44,897 bases of DNA from a virus. The notes under the pieces were generated by a model that was not told the DNA's origin, did no database searches, and saw only the letters and a list, made by a program, of their open reading frames with translations. The position numbers and the translations under genes were made by a program. This document shows, piece by piece, positions 22,096 to 29,682 of the stretch (the first letter of the stretch is position 1; each line of letters begins with the position of its first letter). The DNA lies in IMG/VR virus record IMGVR_UViG_3300036846_000641, positions 1 through 44,897 of that record; one strand, 5' to 3'.

Positions 22096-22620
22096 ATGTC
22101 TATGCCAATGCCTCCCGGTGGAATGCCTCCCCCAGCGCCCGGTGGCAGTCGTGGAATGCCTCCGATCGGTGGTGGCCCAAGCCCCATCCTGCAGGGCATT
22201 ATGCGCATGCTGCCACCGCAGGTCGTGCAGATGATTGCCCAGAACCCACAGGCGATACAGCCGTTGATCCAGAAATTCTTGCCGATGCTACTTGGCGGTA
22301 TGGCTGGTGGCAGACCGCCCCCTGGTGGACCGCCCGGTGCCGGCGGAATGCCGCCCATGCCTCCTGGTGCTGGCGGTGGCCAACAAGGTATATTGCCTCC
22401 CATGGGCGCTGGTGGTGGGCAGATGCCAGCGGCAGGTGGAGCACCGCGCGGTTTCCCGCCCAGACGCCCTCCTCCCCGGCCTATGGGCGGCCCTCCACCA
22501 GGGGCATTCTCCGGCAACGCCCCACCACAGATGTCGTCACAAGGCTCGATACAGCCTATGTCTACCGAGGACGAGCTAGCCCAGACCCAGAAGAACATGG
22601 GCAAGAAGATGCCTTACTAG
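22096..22620 (+). CDS. Pro/Gly/Met-rich low-complexity protein, 174 aa
   Basis: ATG 22096 follows AAAGGAGCTAAC. More than half of the protein is Pro, Gly and Met (for example MPMPPGGMPPPAPGG and GGPPGAGGMPPMPPGAGGG), with one hydrophobic helical island (ILQGIMRMLPPQVVQMIAQN) near residues 38-70. It should be extended and flexible and may act as a virion linker or assembly aid. The high-complexity codon usage and good ribosome-binding site support translation even though composition is unusual. Confidence 0.65.
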   Translation: MSMPMPPGGMPPPAPGGSRGMPPIGGGPSPILQGIMRMLPPQVVQMIAQNPQAIQPLIQKFLPMLLGGMAGGRPPPGGPPGAGGMPPMPPGAGGGQQGILPPMGAGGGQMPAAGGAPRGFPPRRPPPRPMGGPPPGAFSGNAPPQMSSQGSIQPMSTEDELAQTQKNMGKKMPY

Positions 22621-22635
22621 TGTGTGAGTCAAACA
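22621..22635 (+). repeat. 15-bp palindrome copy (TGTGTGAGTCAAACA)
   Basis: Starts directly after the previous TAG stop and precedes CCGGAG and ATG 22649. Confidence 0.95.
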
Positions 22636-22648
22636 CCGGAGTCGTAAG

Positions 22649-25600
22649 ATGTCCTTGCAAGACCTAGAAGACCTCGCACTACCTCCGCCCTCCGACGACG
22701 ACGAGGAGCAGAAGCGTCAGCAGGCATCTTACGACGCCGCAATGGCTGCACCGGATGTGCAGCTTCCAGGCCAGTATGTGGCAAATATGCCACTGCTGCC
22801 TCCAAGCTACGCTCCGAATGATCCGAATAACCCAGATAACCACATCCCGCTGGACCACGCTACTCAGCTGGCAACACCTCCCAGTGGCCCTCCGGTGGCT
22901 ACAGTTGGCATGACGCCTCGGCCTATGCCGCCGCAGCCGCCATCACTTGCCCAAAACGTTAACCCATATCAGTACCTGCTGAATCGCGGACAGAACCTTA
23001 ACGCTCAGAACCTCAATCCGGAATTTGCCAATAGGCTTACACAAGCCATCCAGGCTGCTGAATCGGCCACAGGGAGCCAGGCGCGACTCAATGATCTGTA
23101 CCGGCCACCGGAAGTACAAGCGCAGTATTACGCGAACTGGACGCAGCAGCCGGTCAACTTTAACGGCGTTACGTACGTTCCAACAAAGCAGGGGGGACTT
23201 GCAGCACCGCCAGGCCACAGCCAGCACGAGCGGGGGATTGCGGCAGACGTAGGCAGCGGCCCAGTGCTTGACTATCTTCACCAGAACGCTGGCCGATATG
23301 GGCTCGAGTTTCTCAGAGGTAACGCAGGCGCGGTAGACCCGGTACACATTGAACTCGCCGGTGGTCGCGGCGGTGGTCCAGCCGGAGGCATTCCCTCTGC
23401 CGGCCCCGGTGCGGCAGTCTACCAGAAACTACTTAACGGCTTTAGAAACTCGAATCTGGTAGGTGTTGTTCCTCCTGACGGTGCTCGCTTTGGCATCACA
23501 ACCGGCTCGCCGGAGGAATGGGCACGGTTTGGCACGGCGGTAGCCAATGCCGAGTCAAGCTTCAATCCAAACGAGGGCCCGCCTAACAGCCACGAGACAT
23601 CGTACGGGCTCTTTCAATATGACCATAAACAGGTGCCGGGAGGCAACGCCTTCAACCCCGATGCTTCGATTGCACAGTTCATTACGGATGCGGAAAGCTC
23701 AGCGCACGGCCTGGGCAGCGGCATTCTAGGGCAACGGTTTTCCACAATCGGCAGTCACCCGGAGCGTACGATTTCACGCCTCGGAAAGTTCGGTGGTGGT
23801 AGCGTGGCGACAGGCGCTGCGGGCGACATAACAGGGCTCGGCTACGGAGGCGTACGCACTCCGGGTGGCCTGATGATGTTATCAGAGCCGCAGCAGGATG
23901 AAGAGCAGCCTCCGAGTGATGAACAGGAACTTGAAAAATTAAAGAATGAGCTAGCAAGTCTTGGGCAGACTGCCCCCACAGGCGGACCACCACCACCTGC
24001 GCCACAACCCGCGGTTGCAGACCTCACACCAGGCCTACCTCCGGTAAACCTCCAGCCGGCTGCAACCACGCCTGACGTCGCGGCTATGGCTGGAATGTTC
24101 GGTGGCGGAGCCATGCCAAGTTTGAGTCAAACACCAACCGCATTCCCAAGCAGCACCACTCAGGCCCAAGATTTGGCTATCGCACAAGGCTACCTATCGA
24201 GCCTCGGCAGCGGCCCAACCCACACAGTGATTGGCGCCGACGGCCAGCCACAAACCATTGACGCCGGTCTTGCCGCAATCGATCCCACGATCGGTATGAC
24301 GAAAGGAATAGCACAGTCACCGCAGGTAAAGGCCGAGGAACTTGCTGGTGTTGTACCTAGGCTAGACCAGATGACACACGGCGGCCTGCCACTCACAACA
24401 CCTACCAAAACAGAAACGATATCCAGAATGATTGGCCGTGACATAGGCCGCGCAATAAATCCTATAAATACGCTGGAGTCAATGGCACAGTTCTTTGAGA
24501 GTCAACTGAGCAAAGCTCCAGGGCAGGTGGAAGTTGCCCCATCGGAAGCTGGCGCAGCACTGCAGACCGTATTCGGCATGGCCGGCGCCCGCTTCCCTAT
24601 GGCACTTAGAGGTGAAGGTGAGCTTGGTGCGCTCGGCGGCAAGATGATTCAGCCTGAATACACAGGACCGCTTCGTCAGGATATCCACCCCGCGGACACG
24701 GGTGCTCAGGCCGCTTACCAGCAAGGCCAGCAGGACGCGCGTGCTGGAGAGCCTCCGTCTTACTCCGGTGACAAGAAATTCAGTTACGCTTACGATCGGG
24801 GCAGAAACGACGGCTTCCGCGCTCTGCGAGAGGCGCAATCCCCAGCGGCATCTCTCAGATCACCAGCACTTCAAGCCATTGAGGAAGCTGCGCCACCACC
24901 TGGAGCGGTGAGAGATGCAGCAACTGGCCGTCTGCGTGATGCAGAAACAGGCCAGTTTATGAAAGAGGTTAGCGTTAGCAAGGAACAATTCGCCGACGCG
25001 ATGGGCATCTCACGCGCCGAGCCGAAGCTAAACTCGCCTGAGTTCGAGGCTGCGCTAAGGAAATTCAATGATACATTAACTGCCGCCGAGCATGAGCCCG
25101 AACCACTAGCGGCAGCTGCCGCACTCAAGCCGAAGCCGCCTGATTTCGAGACGACGCTAAGGAAACTCCCCGCCGAGGATGATGCAACGGCTGCTGCTGC
25201 GCCGACGCTTCGTCCGCCTGGGTTCGAAGCAACACTAAAGAAACTTGCCGCCGAGGAAGAACCCGAACCGCTGGCAGCAGCTGCCGCACCCAAGACTACA
25301 CTCAAGTCGCCGGCACTTGAAGCCATCGAGAAGCCTGCTCCGAAACTGAGCCCCATAGGCGAACTACTATCACTAAAAGAGCCGTCGCAGTTTACCGCGC
25401 CGCCGGCAGCCGGACCAGCGATACCAGCCGCTGCACCAGCACCAATGACACCGCGACAAGCGGGCACAAACCTACGCGCAGCTAGAGCCAAGCTTGCCGA
25501 GCAGCTACCGGAGGCAGTTAGACCAACGACCAAAGAACTCCGAGGCATGAGCCTAGCCGACGTCAATAAGCTTGTCGCGGAACGCTCTAAACAAGGTTAC

Positions 25601-28600
25601 GTTGCTCCGACGCTTGGTGCGCCACCAGCGGAACTCCGTGTCCCGAAAGCTCAGCCAGAACCGTCCGCAGCGGATGAATCAAGAATTCGAGTTCGTCCAC
25701 CAGTACCGGCTGCGCCAGCGCCGGTCACGCCTGCCACACCCGCCGCACCAGCAGCAGGACTCCCTCCGCTAACTCCAGCACAGATACAATCGGCTGTTCC
25801 TGCCGAGCTGCTGCCGCCTGCTCCCGCACTACAGCCCATCACTTCACCACTTGCTCCCAACATGCATCCGCCACTTGCCCCTGGGCCATACGTCAGCAAT
25901 GTTCCACCCGTTAAGCCACCAACTGCGGCACAAACTCAAGCTGCTGCCCAGCGACGAGCCGCACAAGCTGCAGCACCGAGTTTGAGTCAAACACCGGCAA
26001 CCCCACCAGGGCTTCCTGCTGGTATGACGCAAGCACCCCGTGCAGCCACCGAAGCCGAGTTCCTGCCGCGCATGTACGCACGCCTTGGTGACAGCTTAAC
26101 GGACTCTCTCATAAGCTTTGGCCGCGAGGCTGGGCTGGACGCACCAACACTGAGGAGATTGTCAGAGTTGAACAAAAGCACGACAGGACCACAAGCAACA
26201 TCGATCGCAGAAGCTGCCGTGAGTCATGGACGAGCCATATCACCCGGATTTAACTTCAATGTGAACGAACCAATACGCAATGTCAGGTTGTTCGCACACA
26301 AAAATCCAGGCTTTTGGGACTATATGCACCTGTATGACACGCTTGATGATATCCAGATGAAGCAAAACATACAGCGCGGCGGTCCCAACCAGCAAGGCCT
26401 GCCGCTGGCGCACCCGCAGTACGGCCCAGTCAGTGTACGCGGCGAGACGAAGATCAGTGCGCAGCATAAAATCGACCAGTTCGAGCGGGCACATCCAGAG
26501 TTCGTGACGCAGCGTGGACATTTTCGTGCGCATTTACAAGAATTGCGGCGTGAGGAAGCCGAGGGCGAATACGGACTACACACCAAACAAAAACTCGCAG
26601 ACATGAACGCGCATAACGCAAATGAAGTCCCATGGACCAGCGGACACACGAGAGAGTACGGCGAAAATGGAAGTGCGTATGACGCACGCGGCAGGCTCAT
26701 TGAGCGCGGAGATGCAGGTAAAGCCATGGAAGCGCGTACAATCAACGGCGCCCGCAAGAAGATGGCCAACGTAGCAAATATGTCATACATTGATGCCGTT
26801 CGCAGCTCCCCGCGCGGCCAAACAATGTTCGAGTTCAAGACGCCAGAGCAAGCCGCCGCCTTACCGCGTAGGCTCAAGCAAAAGCTGGTGGTAGGCAAGC
26901 GTCGTGGTGTGACTGAACACTGGCTAGCAAGGAACAAGACCATCGCGCAGATAATGGATCATGACCCCAAAGCCATGTCGTCAAGCGCAACAATGGCTTT
27001 GGCCAACATGTCACAGCGACTGTTTACAGCCAGCACGACAGGCCTATTATCGCACTTCGCGGAAACAGACGCATATCGCAATTACAAGATCGCGCAGGAA
27101 ACCATTGCTGGTACGCGAGAGGGGCGTGGATTTCTGAACTTGATACCGCCGAAAGGATCACTAAACCCGTGGGCCAAAGGCCGCATCCAGCCCCCAGGCA
27201 TGTTCGGTATACGGCAGGCACTAATGGGCCAAGGCAAATGGTTCGAAGGCAGCAACTCCAGAGCCCTTCGTGGCGTAGGACGCTTCCTGCCACTAGGCCC
27301 CGGCGCTATGCAACATGCTTGGTTTGCGGAGAACGTGCCAAAGGTAGCTGAGTTCATGCTGCACTCTTTGAACCATACGTCAGGAGGCCAGTGGTTGAAG
27401 CAGAAACTTGGCCCTACAGCCTCGCAGCACATATCAACTCTCCTGTCTCATGCATACCACAAAGCCGCAGTTGCCACAACCGAGGCGATGGGCACGCACG
27501 TCTCAGGGATTATGTCTGCTGCGCACGTACGCGCTACTAACGACATGCTAACTAGATCAGCTAACAACGTAATGAACGATCCAAAGTACAGGCATTTGGC
27601 AACTATTATTAACCTGTACAAGAACCTAATCATGTCCACACATGGCATGGCGCATGTTGCCGGCATACAGCGCAACTTGCCTAGAAACTGGAGCAAGATG
27701 TCTCAGGCTGACCGCGAAGCTGCGGTTGCGCCTCTATTCTCAGTGTTCAACGATGTGGTTGGAAATCCAAAGACCGCAGGGCGCTACTACGCGAAAAGCG
27801 GACCAATTCATTACGACATGGAGGACAGTACTAGCATCATCAGAAAAGCAGCAGCGATGATGGCAGAAAGTTGGGTTGCTTCCAACCAGGTGGGTCGCGA
27901 GATATCGCCATGGCACAATATGATATTGCAAGGAGGAAAGGCGCAACTTGCCGCATTGCGCAGAAACCCAACAGAATTTATGATCCGCAAAGCGATATAC
28001 GGTACGGGGCTGTACGCGGCAAACTACTTGTGGAACGTATGGCAGGGCAAAGACCCGGACGGCGTACCCTACGTCAATCACCAAATGTACGGCCGTGGCG
28101 AATATCCCAAGGCAATGAGCACGTACTGGGGATTACAAGGACGCCGTGTAGCAGATGGCATCGAGCTTCCAGTAGCATATCAAGAGGATGTCATACACAA
28201 GATGCTGGTCGAAGCGTACATGGACCACTTGTTCGGAAACAACGCATGGACAATGCCGCAAGATGCCCAAGCAGCACTCACGAACTGGCTTGACATTGCC
28301 TTCCTTCCGCCCATACCACCTGCCCTAGGGCAAGCATTCGCGGCAACGGGAACAGCCCCACCGCAAAACGTGGGAGCATTTCTCCCAAACTGGCTCGTGT
28401 CAGGGCTGGGACAAAACAGCCCAAACGTGGACATCGGCGGTGATGTTTACAAGCGCAAAAACAACCCATTTGACCAGAATAGAATTGCAGGGCAGAACAC
28501 AGAGAGTTACCTAAGAGCGGTTGCTCCAACCATCGCTGACATGTTAATAGGTGGCACTGCTGCGTTTGTACACACACCGGAGGGGCTTGAAACCAAACTG

Positions 28601-29413
28601 AAGAATGCAATTAAACAAATGGGCCGGTCGTATGTGCAAGCTCTGCCATTCACACGTGACTACTGGGATATACATCCGCCACTCTCTGCATTGACGCGAT
28701 ACCAACAAGAACTGTACAACCGGCAACAGGCCATTGAGCAGATTGACGAGTTCCAGCGCAAGTTCGGCGAAACTGGTGTACGGGATGTGGTGCGCAAGAA
28801 ACCGTTAAGCAAAGGCGGAGATGCAGGAGCAACTGCGAGGATGGGATACGGACACTTGCCGCACGAGTTGCCAGGCCTGGATCAACCGGAGCCGACCAAT
28901 CCGCTGTACATAGAGTTCGCGAAGGAACTTTACAACCTAACTAAGCACGACTCGCCAAGGACTGGAGGCTTTGGCTATCGTTCGCTATGGGATCGTTACC
29001 GAGAAGCAACTGAAGGCGTTCAGTCAATGCAAAAGATTGACTACGGCAATATGGGCGCGTGGCATCGAAACCTGGTACAGAATAAGCCCGGAGTGGTGGA
29101 CCTGATGACTCAGGAGGGAATTGATCACAGAGACCCGTGGCAAGTGCGTAATTGGTGGGAACACAGACGCCAAGCTGCAGCAAAGACGATAAACCAGGCA
29201 ATCGATGAAATTGAGAACAGGTTTAACTCGTCACCCATGGGTCAAGACTTCCAAAGAGTGCACGGCAAGAGGCTGCGGATTGACGACCTTGATCCTTACG
29301 GTGTGCCTGGCATCACTGCAAGCGGGGGAACGCCTGAGACCGAAGAGTTTGTACCAGGCGCTAGGCGAATACTGCCTTGGGCAGCACCGGAACAGCTACC
29401 ACAATACAAATAG
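22649..29413 (+). CDS. Giant internal virion protein with peptidase and transglycosylase-like domains
   Basis: A 2254-residue protein, 15 percent of the genome. After a disordered N-terminus comes an M15/VanY-like peptidase (about 120-240) with the zinc triad H193, D200 (SQHERGIAAD) and H233 (DPVHIEL). A lytic-transglycosylase-like domain follows (about 285-385), with likely catalytic E302 (ANAESSFNP) and SYGLFQ at 318-323. Residues 700-1150 are Ala/Pro-rich with repeats (LKSPALEAIE, EPEPLAAAAA). The last 1100 residues are a folded, helical, Trp/Tyr-rich region. Such proteins are ejected with the DNA and open the peptidoglycan. Two in-frame palindrome copies lie in the linker. Start: CCGGAG before ATG. 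Confidence 0.85.
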   Translation: MSLQDLEDLALPPPSDDDEEQKRQQASYDAAMAAPDVQLPGQYVANMPLLPPSYAPNDPNNPDNHIPLDHATQLATPPSGPPVATVGMTPRPMPPQPPSLAQNVNPYQYLLNRGQNLNAQNLNPEFANRLTQAIQAAESATGSQARLNDLYRPPEVQAQYYANWTQQPVNFNGVTYVPTKQGGLAAPPGHSQHERGIAADVGSGPVLDYLHQNAGRYGLEFLRGNAGAVDPVHIELAGGRGGGPAGGIPSAGPGAAVYQKLLNGFRNSNLVGVVPPDGARFGITTGSPEEWARFGTAVANAESSFNPNEGPPNSHETSYGLFQYDHKQVPGGNAFNPDASIAQFITDAESSAHGLGSGILGQRFSTIGSHPERTISRLGKFGGGSVATGAAGDITGLGYGGVRTPGGLMMLSEPQQDEEQPPSDEQELEKLKNELASLGQTAPTGGPPPPAPQPAVADLTPGLPPVNLQPAATTPDVAAMAGMFGGGAMPSLSQTPTAFPSSTTQAQDLAIAQGYLSSLGSGPTHTVIGADGQPQTIDAGLAAIDPTIGMTKGIAQSPQVKAEELAGVVPRLDQMTHGGLPLTTPTKTETISRMIGRDIGRAINPINTLESMAQFFESQLSKAPGQVEVAPSEAGAALQTVFGMAGARFPMALRGEGELGALGGKMIQPEYTGPLRQDIHPADTGAQAAYQQGQQDARAGEPPSYSGDKKFSYAYDRGRNDGFRALREAQSPAASLRSPALQAIEEAAPPPGAVRDAATGRLRDAETGQFMKEVSVSKEQFADAMGISRAEPKLNSPEFEAALRKFNDTLTAAEHEPEPLAAAAALKPKPPDFETTLRKLPAEDDATAAAAPTLRPPGFEATLKKLAAEEEPEPLAAAAAPKTTLKSPALEAIEKPAPKLSPIGELLSLKEPSQFTAPPAAGPAIPAAAPAPMTPRQAGTNLRAARAKLAEQLPEAVRPTTKELRGMSLADVNKLVAERSKQGYVAPTLGAPPAELRVPKAQPEPSAADESRIRVRPPVPAAPAPVTPATPAAPAAGLPPLTPAQIQSAVPAELLPPAPALQPITSPLAPNMHPPLAPGPYVSNVPPVKPPTAAQTQAAAQRRAAQAAAPSLSQTPATPPGLPAGMTQAPRAATEAEFLPRMYARLGDSLTDSLISFGREAGLDAPTLRRLSELNKSTTGPQATSIAEAAVSHGRAISPGFNFNVNEPIRNVRLFAHKNPGFWDYMHLYDTLDDIQMKQNIQRGGPNQQGLPLAHPQYGPVSVRGETKISAQHKIDQFERAHPEFVTQRGHFRAHLQELRREEAEGEYGLHTKQKLADMNAHNANEVPWTSGHTREYGENGSAYDARGRLIERGDAGKAMEARTINGARKKMANVANMSYIDAVRSSPRGQTMFEFKTPEQAAALPRRLKQKLVVGKRRGVTEHWLARNKTIAQIMDHDPKAMSSSATMALANMSQRLFTASTTGLLSHFAETDAYRNYKIAQETIAGTREGRGFLNLIPPKGSLNPWAKGRIQPPGMFGIRQALMGQGKWFEGSNSRALRGVGRFLPLGPGAMQHAWFAENVPKVAEFMLHSLNHTSGGQWLKQKLGPTASQHISTLLSHAYHKAAVATTEAMGTHVSGIMSAAHVRATNDMLTRSANNVMNDPKYRHLATIINLYKNLIMSTHGMAHVAGIQRNLPRNWSKMSQADREAAVAPLFSVFNDVVGNPKTAGRYYAKSGPIHYDMEDSTSIIRKAAAMMAESWVASNQVGREISPWHNMILQGGKAQLAALRRNPTEFMIRKAIYGTGLYAANYLWNVWQGKDPDGVPYVNHQMYGRGEYPKAMSTYWGLQGRRVADGIELPVAYQEDVIHKMLVEAYMDHLFGNNAWTMPQDAQAALTNWLDIAFLPPIPPALGQAFAATGTAPPQNVGAFLPNWLVSGLGQNSPNVDIGGDVYKRKNNPFDQNRIAGQNTESYLRAVAPTIADMLIGGTAAFVHTPEGLETKLKNAIKQMGRSYVQALPFTRDYWDIHPPLSALTRYQQELYNRQQAIEQIDEFQRKFGETGVRDVVRKKPLSKGGDAGATARMGYGHLPHELPGLDQPEPTNPLYIEFAKELYNLTKHDSPRTGGFGYRSLWDRYREATEGVQSMQKIDYGNMGAWHRNLVQNKPGVVDLMTQEGIDHRDPWQVRNWWEHRRQAAAKTINQAIDEIENRFNSSPMGQDFQRVHGKRLRIDDLDPYGVPGITASGGTPETEEFVPGARRILPWAAPEQLPQYK
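24119..24133 (+). repeat. 15-bp palindrome copy inside the giant gene (AGTTTGAGTCAAACA)
   Basis: In-frame copy coding S-L-S-Q-T-P in the linker after the transglycosylase-like domain (about residue 491). Confidence 0.9.
25979..25993 (+). repeat. 15-bp palindrome copy inside the giant gene (AGTTTGAGTCAAACA)
   Basis: Second in-frame copy coding S-L-S-Q-T-P (about residue 1111), at the junction between the Ala/Pro-rich linker and the large C-terminal region. Confidence 0.9.
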
Positions 29414-29416
29414 CGC

Positions 29417-29431
29417 TGTGTGAGTCAAACA
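29417..29431 (+). repeat. 15-bp palindrome copy (TGTGTGAGTCAAACA)
   Basis: Ends 2 nt before ATG 29434; no separate Shine-Dalgarno site is present. Confidence 0.95.
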
Positions 29432-29433
29432 CC

Positions 29434-29667
29434 ATGGACTGGCAAGTCAAAGTCACAAGGCACCTGATTGAGGGCGGTGTGATGGGACGCCCTCAATCTG
29501 AATTGATCGCTAAAGCCGGTGGCAATGCCCATGACGGCGAGGTACGTGCCTTCCTCATGACCTTGGCCGCCGATAGGAAAGTGCAGAAGTTTATCCTGCC
29601 TGGTCAAAAGGTGTTCTGGCGCGCCACAAGCGAGATCGAGAGGCTTTCCCCGCCTTCGCGAGGATAA
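29434..29667 (+). CDS. Small winged-helix-like protein, 77 aa
   Basis: The last gene of the plus arm. ATG 29434 lies 2 nt after the palindrome and has only the GAG in it as a possible ribosome-binding signal. The sequence (WQVKVTRHLIEGGVMGRPQS then ELIAKAGG and a strand pair FILPGQKVFWRATS) resembles a small winged helix, with a helix pair followed by a beta wing. DNA binding is therefore plausible but unproven. It meets the DNA polymerase gene tail to tail over a palindrome copy at 29668. Confidence 0.65.
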   Translation: MDWQVKVTRHLIEGGVMGRPQSELIAKAGGNAHDGEVRAFLMTLAADRKVQKFILPGQKVFWRATSEIERLSPPSRG

Positions 29668-29682
29668 AGTTTGACTCAAACA
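29668..29682. repeat. 15-bp palindrome copy at the convergent gene junction (AGTTTGACTCAAACA)
   Basis: Fills the 8-nt gap between the TAA of the plus arm (29665-29667) and the TGA of the polymerase gene on the minus strand (29676-29678), which is part of the motif. The symmetric motif could act in both directions, for example as a bidirectional terminator. Confidence 0.9.
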
